A DNA stretch of 64,000 nucleotides, from positions 1,116,001 to 1,180,000 of the forward strand of contig CANJKZ010000979.1 of assembly GCA_947471745.1 (NCBI GenBank). Direction: 5' to 3'. The stretch's first letter is position 1. Each line of letters begins with the position of its first letter. The notes beneath the pieces are model-generated. The model worked only from the letters and a program-made list of their open reading frames with translations. It made no database searches and was not told the DNA's origin. Shown piece after piece: positions 22,327 to 32,297 of this stretch. The position numbers and the translations under genes were made by a program. This stretch comes from Closterium sp. Naga37s-1. Lineage: Eukaryota; Streptophyta; Zygnematophyceae; Desmidiales; Closteriaceae.

Positions 22327-22723
22327 TGTAGGAGAATGTGGCTGACGAAGCGAACGGGTTAGCTACCCATACTATAAACATCGCGTGCGTGAGCTAGGCG
22401 ACGCGAGGTTTACTCGGCAGAGTGGTTGGGTGGAGGAGAAGTGCCATAGCATGGCACGTACGAGAGGGGAGGGGAGAGCTGAGGGCTTGGGTGGATGATA
22501 CCGTGGAGGTGGTGGGACGGTGCGGAAGAGAAAACATGGGTGGGATGTGGTGGTGGATGGATTGCATGGTGGTGGAGAGGAATCGTGGCTCGCACGAACG
22601 AAGGTGGTGAGGGAGGGAGCTGCTGCGCTGGAGTGCTTCAGTTCCTTTGACGTGCTGTGGTTTAGTGTCTTAGATGTCTCTGTGGCCAAACAACTTAGCC
22701 AGATTTACCCAAGATAATCCCAT
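22327..22723. other. Intergenic region between hAT and EXORDIUM-like genes
   Basis: Divergent 5' flanks. Short frames on both strands, none recognised. The signal peptide exon of the EXORDIUM-like gene should lie here or at 22724-22900, but I could not identify it. Confidence 0.4.
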
Positions 22724-25700
22724 GTGTCACAGCTGTACACTGCGGCCAGAGATCTTCCTGTCCGCAGCACCCCACTCACCAGACGTTTCGCTTCTGGTTT
22801 GATTCGAACAGCTTGGCCCCGTTTGCATCTAAACCGCACTCTCAGAAGCAGCGTCAATTCAATACCCCCACCTTTTAAAGGCATCGGCGGCAGCAGCATT
22901 AGAAGTATCAACAGCAGTTTCGAGCATTCAAGGAGAGCGCTGCAAGCCAGGTTGAAGCAGCCCAATACCTCCGGTTCAACCGCTGGTAGACTCAGGCCCA
23001 GCAACGTTGCTCCCACTGCCACTCGCCCGAGCAGCATTAGAAGCAGCAACAGCAGTTTTGAGCGTTCAAGGAGAACGCTGCAAGCCAGGTTGAAGCAGCC
23101 CATCAACTCCGATCCAACCACAGTCAGTCGCAGGCCCAATAACGTTGCTCCCACTGCCACTCGCTCTCCCAGGTACGCCCCACCCCACCCCGCCTTCGCT
23201 CCATTCCCCCTTCGCGCCATTCTCTCTTCGCCCCTCTCCCCCTTCGCCCCATTCCCCCTTCGCACCATCCTCCGTCGTCCCATCCCCCCTTCGCCCCATC
23301 CCCCCTTCGCCCCTCTCCCTCTTTGCCCCTTTCCCCCGTCGTCCCTCTCCCCCTTTGCCCCATTCTCCCTTCGCCCCTCTCCCCCTCCCTTCCTCCTAGG
23401 TGCCCCCGTCTCACCCTCACTCTCCCAGGTTTTCTCCATTTGACTAAGTGCAAAAAAAAAAAAAAAAACATATCAAATGCTTTTTCTTCCCTCCCCACTG
23501 CCTAAACTCCAGTCAATTGCCAGTTATCCCGTCAGACTTGGGCCCAGAAATAAAATCCTACTGCGGGCAGGGTGTTTGCGCTAAGGACCCCAAGTGGTGT
23601 GGGGTGATGAACAACCCTATCCGCATCTACCTTGTGTGGTACGGAAGCTTCTCGGATGCCCAGAAGAACCTTCTACGAACATTCATCCACTCTTTCAGCA
23701 GCACAGAAGGCACAGGTGAGTGATTTCAGGACAGTAGTTCTTCCCTCACAAGATAGAAGTTCAGTTTTGAGACGTCTCAAAACTCCTCAACTCTTATCAT
23801 GTGGCATTTTAGGACAGTAGGTCTTCCCTCACAATAATGTCAGCAGTGAAAGCACCGGTGAATGTTCCAACGCCTGGAAGAATGTTCTCTGAACTTTCAC
23901 CTGCTCCTTCAGCAGCAGAACTGAAGGCACTGGTGAGAGGTGTTCAAGGCAGCAGCACTGAAGGGTCAGGTGGGTCCTCTCACCTTGAAATTCTAAGGAG
24001 CCGCATACGTGCAGTCTACAGTCTTTATAGCCTTATCAACACTGAAAGCCATCACTCTTGACTCGAAGTCCCTATCTCCTCTCCCCGGCCTTTCACAACC
24101 CCCTCACCTTTTTTTTTCTTCTTCCTTCTCCCTCCCATCCCGCCTGCCTGCCTACAGTCGCTGACTGGTGGCGAACCAACACCTTTTATTACGACTGCCA
24201 TGGCCGCTACGTCTCTTCCTCTGTAAATTTTAGCAAAGGGAGCACCACGTGTCTCCCTCCCATTCCCCCTTCTATCCCCCTCCACAACCCCCCCGAACAG
24301 TCTCTGACTGGACCAAAGCCTTTGTTACGACTGCTACGGCCGCTACGTCTCCTCCTCTGTAGTTTTAGCAAGGGAGCACCACGTGAGGCAACCCCTCCCA
24401 TGTCTCCCTCCCTTCCCCCACCCGGGCCCCCTCCTTCCCACGCAGTTGCTGATTGGTGGCGAACCAACACCCTGTATTACGACTGCTACGTCTCCTCTTC
24501 TGTGATTTTAGCAAGGGAGCACCACGTGAGGCAGCCTCTCAGGCTGCTGTTTGGGCTCAAGTCGAGCCAAACAGTGCGACAACTCAACAGGCACTCCCTC
24601 CCGCCCTGCCCCACACCTCCCCACCCTACAGTCGCTGACTGGTGGCGAACCAACACCCTTTATTACGACTGCTACGGTCGCTACGTCTCCATTTCTGTGA
24701 CTTAAGCAAGGGAGCACCACGTGAGGCCGCCTCTCAGGCTGCTGTTTGGGCTCAAGTCGAGCCGACAGTGCGACAACTCAACAGGCTCTCCCTCCCCCCT
24801 TGCCCCACACCCCCCCACTCTCAGTTGCTGACTCGTGGCGAACCAACACCCTTTATTACGACTGCTATGGCCACCACGTCTCCTCTTCAGTCCGCTTGCC
24901 CAGGGAGCACCACGCGACTGAGGCGCCCCCGTGTCTTCCTCCCTCCCGTCTCCCCTCCCACACAGTCGCTGACTGGTGGCGAACCAGCACCCTTCATTAC
25001 GACTGCTACGGCCGCCACGTCTCCTCTTCTGTAATTGTGGCTAGGGAGCACCACGTGAGCAAGGAAGAACCACGTATCTCCCTCCTTTTCTCCCTTCCCC
25101 TCCCCACCTCCTGCAGTCGCTGACTGGTGGCGAACCAACACCCTTTATTACGACTGCTACGGTCGCTATGTCTCCTCTTCTGTGACTCTAGCAAGGGAGC
25201 ACCACGTGAGGCAGCCCCTCAGGCTGCTGTATGGGCTCAAGTCAATAAAGCGGGTGATAAAGAAGAGAATGAACAGCGGCGCTTTCCCCCTCGATGAGAA
25301 TGGCGTTTACTTCGTTATCGGCGATAGCAGTGTGGCTCAGGTGCGTAAAGGTGGGGTGCGGTGGTGGTGGGTCTGGTGGTCACGATAAGATGGGTGATGA
25401 AAAAGAGGTTGAAGGCCGGTGTGTTCCCCCTTAATGAGAATGGAGTGTACTTTGCGCGATGGGAGTGTGGCTCAGGTGTGTAGAGGTGCGGTACCGTGCG
25501 GTGGTGGTGGGTTTGGTGGCTTAGTAAGGTGCTTGGTGAACACGTGGGCGAAAGGTGAAGGGCGGCACCTTTCCTCTTGATGAGAATGGAGTGTACTTCG
25601 TTATCGGCGATAGCAGTGTGGCTCAGGTGCGTAGAGGTGCAGTGCGGTGGTGTGGAGGTGGGTGTTTTGGTGGGTATGATGGTTGTATTATTAAGGCTGC

Positions 25701-28700
25701 TATTTTGGCTCAGGACGATTTGCCAGGTGATCAAGGCGAGCGTGAAGGGGGATGCTTTCTCCCCTGTGATGTGGATGGAGTGTATTTTGAGATGAGAGCA
25801 TGGCTCAGGTGTGTCTGGTGGTGGTTATTATAAGTCGGATGATAAAGAAGAGGTTGATGGACGGGCGGTACGTTTCCCCTCGATGGGGATGGAGTGTACT
25901 TCGTTATCGGCGATGGGAGTGTGGCTCAGGTGCGTTTTTTGTCTGAGTGAGTGAGTAGGCGAGTGAGTGGGTGAGTTAGTAGGAGAGTGAGTGAGTAGGT
26001 GAGTGAGTGAGTGAGTGAGTCTGTGAGTGTCCATAAGAATTATAAATCTCCTCTTTCAGTTATCTCCCCACGCTCCCTTCCCCACGCTCCCTTCCCCACG
26101 CTCCCTTCCCCACGCTCCCTTCCCCACGCTCCCTTCCCCACGCTCCCTTCCCCACGCTCCCTTCCCCACGCTCCCTTCCCCACGCTCCCTTCCCCACGCT
26201 CCCTTCCCCACGCTCCCTTCCCCACGCTCCCTTCCCCACGCTCCCTTCCCCACGCTCCCTTCCCCACGCTCCCTTCCCCACGCTCCCTTCCCCACGCTCC
26301 CTTCCCCACGCTCCCTTCCCCACGCTCCCTTCCCCACGCTCCCTTCCCCACGCTCCCTTCCCCACGCTCCCTTCCCCACGCTCCCTTCCCCACGCTCCCT
26401 TCCCCACGCTCCCTTCCCCACGCTCCCTTCCCCACGCTCCCTTCCCCACGCTCCCTTCCCCACGCTCCCTTCCCCACGCTCCCTTCCCCACGCTCCCTTC
26501 CCCACGCTCCCTTCCCCACGCTCCCTTCCCCACGCTCCCTTCCCCACGCTCCCTTCCCCACGCTCCCTTCCCCACGCTCCCTTCCCCACGCTCCCTTCCC
26601 CACGCTCCCTTCCCCACGCTCCCTTCCCCACGCTCCTTCCCCACGCTCCCTTCCCCACGCTCCCTTCCCCATGCTCCTCTCCCTTGTCCTACGTCTCACC
26701 TCTCCCCCTCTCGAAACAGAGGGACAGTTAAGGCGCCATGTGCAGCGCCTACTGCGGCTGGCACACTCACTTCCCCACTCTCTACTCCCCTCCCCATGCT
26801 TACCCCACCATACTCACCTCGTTTTCCTTGTCCCACGCCTCACCATTGCCTCTCCCCCAACAGAGGCACAGCCAGGGCAGCATGTGCAGCGCATACTGTT
26901 GGCATGGCATGCTCCCTTCCCCACACTCTGCTTTTGAGTCGACTCAAAAACAGCCAGGGCGCCATGGGCAGCACATACTGTTGGCACGCTCACTTCCCCA
27001 CACTCACCGCCCCATGCTTATCCCCTCACCTCACCTCACCTCACCTCACCTCTCCTCACCTCTCCTCACCTCTCCTCACCTCACCTCACCTCACCTCTCC
27101 TCACCTCACCTCTCCTCACCTCTCCTCACCTCTCCTCACCTCACCTCTCCTCACCTCACCTCACCTCACCTCTCCTCACCTCACCTCTCCTCACCTCACC
27201 TCTCCTCACCTCACCTCTCCTCACCTCTCCTCACCTCACCTCACCTCACCTCACCTCACCTCTCCTCACCTCTCCTCACCTCACCTCACCTCACCTCACC
27301 TCACCTCTCCTCACCTCTCCTCACCTCACAATTGCTTCTCCCCCAACAGCGGGACAACCAGGGCGGCATATGCAGCGCCTACTGTGGGTGGCACACTCAC
27401 TTCCCTTCCTCTCACCTTATTGTCCTATGCCTCACCTCTCCCCAGCTGACTTTTGAGTCGACTCAAAAGTCACTTCCCTTCCTCTCACCTTATTGTCCTA
27501 CGCCTCACCTCTCCCCCTCCCTCCCCCAACCCAACAGAGGGACAGCTCGGGCGGCATGTGCAGCACCTACTGTGGGTGGCACGACTTTGTGAGGATTCGG
27601 AAGAAGCTCATTAAAGTGGCTTATGTGGGCAGCCCTACCAAGGTGTGTTGTGTGGTGAGGATGTGCTGAGTGTGGTTAGAGAGGGTTGAGAGTGGTTCAA
27701 GAGGGTTGAGAGTGGTGAGGGGGTTGTGAGCCAAGGTGCTATGTGCAACGCTTACTGCAGGTGGCACGACTTTGTGAGGATTCGGAAGAAGCTCAATAAA
27801 GTGCCTTATGTGGGCAGCCCTACCAAGGTGTGTTGAGAGTGGTTAGAAAGGGTTGAGAATGGTGAGCTAAGTTGCCATGTATAGTGCATACTGTGGGTGG
27901 CACGACTTTGTGATGATTCGAAAGAAGCTTATTAGAGTGGCTTATGTGGGCAGCCCGGTGAAGGTGCGTACTGTGGTAGAGAGTGGTTTTAGAGGGTTGA
28001 GGGAGTGGTGCGACTGGTTAGGGACGGTTGGGAATGGTGAGAGGGTGGTGAGTGCAGACCAGAAGAAGCTCATCAGAGTTTCATATGTGGGCGGCCCAGT
28101 AAAGGTGTTTGTTTGCTGCGGGATTGCCAATTGCAGTTAAAGCCCGCGGCCCAAATTGCGGACCGCGTGGGTCAAGTTTTTTAAGCTTGACGAAGTAGGC
28201 TGTGCAAGCTTTGAAAAGTTAGCGCACCTGCAATTTGGGACTTTTGAGGTCTGACACACCCACCACGGTAAAAACGAGGGGTTGGCTGGGTTTGGCGAAA
28301 AAAATGACTTTCACGAAATCTGAAACATTTGCCAAGGCGCCCAAACCAGTAAAACTCCTTCTCGTCAACGTTTTAAAACTTGTGCAATTCGGGCCAACGG
28401 CTTTAAAGAGGGTTGTGAGGAGTTAGAAAGGCTTGAAAGTGGTGAGAGAGGGTTGATAATTCGAGTTGCTTCTCTCCACCTTAAACAATCATTCCCTCCG
28501 CCCCCAACCCCCCTTTCCCCCCCAACCAATTCAATCCCCCCAGTGCCCCAGCAGCTGCTGGCTCGCTGCCTTTGCATTCCACGACAGCCCCAACAGGGAT
28601 AAGTCGTTTGACTTGTTACTCTCCACCTCCTCTCCCCACTCCCCCTTCCCTCACCCTCCCGCCTCCCCCCCCCACCTCTGCCCCATTCCCCCAGTGCCCC

Positions 28701-30462
28701 AGCAGCTGTTGGATGGCTGCATTCGCCTTCAACGACAGCCCCAACAGCGATGAGTCTTTTGACTCGCTGCTCTCCACCTACTTCTCTCCACTACCACGCA
28801 CTCAGCCTTTTCCCCATCCCTCTCTGACCCCCCAGTGCCCCAGCAGCTGCTGGCTCGCTGCCTTTGCATTCAATGACAGCCCTAACATGGATAAGTCGTT
28901 CGACTCGCTGCTCTCCACGTTTGCTCACGAGCTTGCAGAGGCGACGAGTGACCCGTATGTGACCAACTGGTATGACGCCGCTGGACAGGAGAACGCCGAC
29001 ATATGCGCGTGGACGTGAGTGAGTGGGGAGGGGGGGAGAAGGGGGGGATGGATTGCTGGGTTGATGTTGGGTGTGCAGAGGCGACGAGTGACCCGTATGT
29101 GACCAACTGGTACGACGCCGCTGGACAGGAGAACGCCGACATATGCGCGTGGAAGTGAGTGAGTGGGGAGGGGGGGAGAAGGGGGGGATGGATTGCTGGG
29201 TTGATGTTGGGTGTGCAGAGGCGACGAGTGACCCGTATGTGACCAACTGGTACGACGCCGCTGGACAGGAGAACGCCGACATATGCGCGTGGACGTGAGT
29301 GAGTGGGGAGGGTTGGAGGGAGCGGTGGGAGCGGAGGGGTGGGGGCGGAGGGGAGGTGTAGGGTAGCGGTGCGGAGGGGAGGTGTAGGGTAGCGGGGCGG
29401 AGGGGAGGTGTAGGGTAGCGGGGCGGAGGGGAGGTGTAGGGTAGCGGGGCGGAGGGGAGGTGTAGGGTAGCGGGGCGGAGGGGAGGTGTAGGGTAGCGGG
29501 GCGGAGGGGAGGTGTAGGGTAGCGGGGCGGAGGGGAGGTGTAGGGTAGCGGGGCGGAGGGGAGGTGTAGGGTAGCGGGGCGGAGGGGAGGTGTAGGGTAG
29601 CGGGGCGGAGGGGAGGTGTAGGGTAGCGGGGCGGAGGGGACATATGCGAGTGGAAGTGAGTGAGTGGGGGGGAGGGGGGTGGGGAAGCGGGAATTGGTAC
29701 GATGCCTCGGGACAGGAGTACGGCGGCATATGTGCGTGGAAGTGAGTGAGTGGGGGGGGAGGGGAGCGGGGTGGGTGAAGGGAGGAAGGTGGTTTACGGG
29801 GAAGAGGGGGCGAAGAGGCGATTGCTGCTCTCCACGTTTTTTTCCTTTGCTTTAAGCCTACTGCACGCACGCAGCTCACTGAGACATGTCTGAATCTCGA
29901 AGAGGGGGCGAAGAGGCGATTGCTGCTCTCCACGTTTGCCCACGAGCTTGCAGAGGCCACGAGTGATCCATATGTGACCTGGTACGACGCATTGGGGCAG
30001 GAGAACAGCGACCTATGTGCCTGGAAGTGAGTATGGGGGGGGGGGGATATGTGGAGAGGGAAACGAGGTGGACGAATTCGTGAGTGTGCGGAGGCGACGA
30101 GTGACCCCTATGTGACCAATCGGTATGATGCTTCTGGGCAGGAGAACGGCGACACGTGCGCACGGATGTGAGCAGGGAGGGGAGGAAGGGGTGGGGGAGG
30201 GGATAGGGGAAAGAGGTGGGGAGGAGGGGTGAATGGCCTCTGACGCTCAGCAGTGCACTAACAGCGTGCTTCTCAACTTAAAGCACTTCCTCCATTTTCT
30301 ATGTTTCGCATCTTCCCCTCCAATCCCAACAGGACCGGCACCCTGTCGTACACAGCAGATGCTGCTCCGTATAACGTGGAGGGAGTGGGTGGGACCAAGT
30401 TCCTCATTCAGCAGAACTACGACCCGAATCAACGAACCTGCGTCATTGCCACTGCTGGTTGA
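22724..30462 (+). CDS. EXORDIUM-like secreted protein with multiplied exon pieces
   Basis: One complete, in-phase chain: exon 1 ending 23172, then 23513-23715, 25117-25340, 27538-27642, 28836-29014 and 30333-30462 (TGA). The last five give 280 codons. Matches to the EXORDIUM/phosphate-induced protein family in order: NPIRIYLVWYGSFSDAQK, VADWWRTNTLYYD, FPLDENGVYFVIGDSSVAQ, MCSTYCGWHDF, CPSSCWLAAFAF, STFAHELAEATSDPYVTNWY and YNVEGVGGTKFLIQQ. In land plants these are secreted, apoplastic, growth-related proteins. The exon 1 frame is open from 22724 but its first codon there is GTG; the true start and signal peptide are unresolved. Exon 1 holds a 47-residue tandem repeat (22890-23172). The introns are filled with partial exon copies, listed separately. 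Confidence 0.85.
23513..23970 (+). repeat. EXORDIUM-like exon 2 with two downstream 3'-end copies
   Basis: Intact exon 23513-23715. Copies of its 3' end with their donor follow at about 23870-23932 (ends GGCACTG then GTGAG) and 23951-23970 (AGCAGCACTGAAGGGTCAG then GTGGGT). A perfect palindrome (23764-23783) lies between the intact exon and its copies, flanked by two copies of GGACAGTAGKTCTTCCCTCA. Confidence 0.8.
23764..23783. repeat. 20-bp perfect palindrome, ACGT centre
   Basis: GTTTTGAGACGTCTCAAAAC, between duplicated sequence in EXORDIUM-like intron 2. Confidence 0.95.
24158..25929 (+). repeat. EXORDIUM-like exon 3 cluster: six 5' copies, intact exon, four 3' copies
   Basis: Acceptor-side copies encoding VADWWRTNTLYYDCYGRYV start at 24158, 24301, 24446, 24632, 24835 and 24966. 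The intact exon is 25117-25340 (acceptor, full coding, donor). Donor-side copies encoding PLDENGVYFVIGDSSVAQ end at donors after 25475, 25626, 25808 and 25929. Several copies are damaged (12-nt loss in the 24446 copy, degenerate 24301 copy, deletions in the 25475 and 25808 copies). The copies differ from each other, so they are not an assembly stutter. Confidence 0.88.
26055..26690 (+). repeat. 14-bp minisatellite in an EXORDIUM-like intron
   Basis: About 44 nearly perfect copies of CTTCCCCACGCTCC. It creates 200-300-residue frames on both strands that I do not count as genes. It is pyrimidine-rich on the coding strand and lies directly upstream of the first exon 4 acceptor copies. Confidence 0.95.
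26932..26949. repeat. 18-bp perfect palindrome, TCGA centre
   Basis: TTTTGAGTCGACTCAAAA, between two copies of the CAGCCAGGGC...ATACTGTTGGC block. Confidence 0.95.
27013..27330 (+). repeat. CTCAC/CTCTC pentamer array
   Basis: Over 300 bp of TCACC and TCTCC pentamers inside the exon 4 cluster, between acceptor copies. Confidence 0.95.
27447..27472. repeat. 26-bp perfect palindrome, TCGA centre
   Basis: The TTTTGAGTCGACTCAAAA core extended by four bases on each arm; about 45 bp is duplicated on its two sides. Confidence 0.95.
28544..30167 (+). repeat. EXORDIUM-like exon 5 cluster: two 5' copies, intact exon, six 3' copies
   Basis: Acceptor-side copies (CPSSCWLAAFAF) start at 28544 and 28695. 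The intact exon is 28836-29014. Donor-side copies (SDPYVTNWYDAAGQEN) end before donors at 29154, 29294, 29655, 29741, 30026 and 30167; the 29655 one keeps only about 15 nt. The duplicated blocks carry intron sequence with them. Confidence 0.88.
29320..29640 (+). repeat. 26-bp minisatellite
   Basis: About 12 near-perfect copies of GCGGAGGGGAGGTGTAGGGT plus AGCGGG within the exon 5 cluster. The minus-strand Pro-rich frame over it is spurious. Confidence 0.93.
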
Positions 30463-30830
30463 CCAGGTTCACTGAACTTGGAAAGGACGGGTGGCAGGGA
30501 CCAAGTTCCTGATTCAGCAGAAAATTTCCTGATTCGACGAACCTGCATCACCACCACAACTGCTCCTGCGTGACTAGGTTCATCGAACCTGGAGGCATTG
30601 AATGGGGATAAGTTTCTTATCCAGCAGAACTACGACCCGAGTCAACAAACCTGCACCACCAGCGCTTCTCATGCTTAACCAGGTTCATTGAACCTGGAAC
30701 GAGCGAATGGCTCCAAGGTTCCCCAGTTGCGGCCCGATTCAAAGAACCTGCTCGTCACCGCTGCTGCTGCTAAGGTTGCTGCTGCCGCTGCTTGACCAGG
30801 TTCTTTGAACCTGAACCTGCATCACCACCA
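30463..30830 (+). repeat. Three further copies of the EXORDIUM-like terminal exon, each with a post-stop hairpin
   Basis: After the stop at 30460-30462 the end of the last exon (GGGACCAAGTTCCTGATTCAG...) recurs about three times with decay. Each copy, and the intact exon, has a stop codon followed directly by an inverted repeat AGGTTC-N3-GAACCT: 30463-30481, 30576-30590, 30679-30697 and 30797-30813. Confidence 0.75.
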
Positions 30831-32297
30831 CCACTGCAGCGCGACTTGATACGTTGAATCTGGACCCGCTGTCATGACTCGTGATCAGTGCTGCCTCGGC
30901 TCTCAAGGCAGAGTATTGAGGCACCCCAAACCAGGTGGGAGCGAGAGAGAGCGACAGAGGCCAAGCGTGAGGGAGCCTGTGAGAGCAAGCGAGTGCAAGA
31001 GGGAGAAAGAGTGAGCAAGAGCAAGAGAGAGAGAGCAAGGAGTAAGAGAGAGGAGGAGAGAGCGAGAGAGGGAGCAAGTGAGGGCAAGGGGAGTCAACAA
31101 AGAGACCAGGAGAGAGCAAGGGAGAGCAACAGAGGCCTAACGAGGGCACAGGAGAGAGCGAGAGAGGGCAGATAGAGCTTGAGGGAGCTTGAGACTAGCT
31201 TAAGCTCAGCCTAGAGAAGATTAAGATTAGATACTTGTTAAGGACGAGTCACCTGTTGGATCCAGGTCGAACCTGTTCTTCTTTAATGCACAGCCCAGCA
31301 GTGAGTGTGAGAGGCTCTCTGCCGAAGTGCTTGGCGCTCGGGGGAAGTGGCTCAACTCAACAGACAACCAAGAAGAATCTGGAGCATCGTCGGCGTTGGC
31401 GGCTGAGGTATCAGCAGCAGCAGCACTTGGTGGTGGCTGTGGTGGTGCTGGCGGCGGTGGCTGGCTGGCATTGTGGCGGTGGGTGGCAACAAGGGGGGTG
31501 TGATGAGGAAAATTTCATGACTGCCGCTGTTGCAGCTTGTAATGTGCTCAAAATGATGGCTTTCTATACAATTTGCATCTACAGTATCTATCAGTGAATT
31601 CATAACGTATGGAATTTGAGGAGCATGACATGAGAAACCAATTGGACTAGTAGCAGGCTTTGTACCACATGATTGATGACGAATGAATTCATTATTGAGA
31701 TGTACAACACAAACCGTAGTGTACTGCACCCAATCTCTGAAAATCTACAGTTTGTGTAGTCTTCAGGAGCTCAGTGTATCCCATCGGGGGGGGGGGGGGG
31801 GGGGGGGGGTTCTTGTAAGTATCTACCAACAAGGAACCACAAGAATGCCTGTAGATATCTTTTGCTTATCCCAGCAGGGAGGCCTGGGAGGGTCACGGAG
31901 GCGATGGAATGTCCTGTACAGTCCGCGAAGCGTTGCGACTTCTCCTGGAGCGACGAAAGATCTGCTCGCGACGAGAGATGGTGGCGAAAGAGGGGGAGTG
32001 GGGGGAGAGGGGGGAGTGGGGGTAGAGGGGGTAGAGGGGGTAGAGGGGGGAGAGGGGGGAGTGGGGGTAGAGGGGGTAGAGGGGGGAGAGGGGGGAGAGG
32101 GGGGAGTGGGGGTAGAGGGGGTAGAGGGGGTAGAGGGGGGAGAGGGGGGAGAGGGGTGAGAGGGGAGAGACGGGGGAGAGGGGTTGTGGGGGGGGGGGGT
32201 GTGGGAGGGTAAGAGGATCATGTGAAGGATTGGATGGACAGGAAGAGTTTCAGATATGAAGCAGAACGGATCATGTTTGAGATTTTAGAGCAGGGAA
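30831..32297. other. Convergent intergenic region with simple repeats
   Basis: Between the 3' ends of the EXORDIUM-like and ABA4-like genes. It holds a purine-rich GAGAGCAAG tract (30930-31170), a G homopolymer at about 31783-31809 and a GGGGGTAGAGGGGG array (31985-32200). I see no supported gene. Confidence 0.6.

Larger units (their letters stand above)
26720..28104 (+). repeat. EXORDIUM-like exon 4 cluster: four 5' copies, intact exon, three 3' copies
   Basis: Acceptor-side copies (CSAYCGWH region) start at 26720, 26864, 26954 and 27350. The intact exon is 27538-27642. Donor-side copies (KKLIKVAYVGSPTK) end after 27827, 27963 and 28104. Palindromes at 26932-26949 and 27447-27472 sit exactly between successive copies; around the second, about 45 bp beginning CACTTCCCTTCCTCTCACC is repeated on each side. 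Confidence 0.88.

Noticed and set aside
26011-26937. 308-residue frame of repeated RSLPHAPFPTLPSP
   Set aside because: Direct translation of the 14-bp minisatellite in an intron; all frames are open because 14-bp repeats lack stops.
28791-29960. 389-residue minus-strand Pro-rich frame
   Set aside because: Antisense to EXORDIUM-like exon copies and a 26-bp minisatellite.
24158-30167. A Dscam-like programmed array of mutually exclusive exons in the EXORDIUM-like gene
   Set aside because: Upstream copies lack the exon 3' end and downstream copies lack the 5' end, so most cannot be spliced as whole alternative exons, and many are frame-broken.
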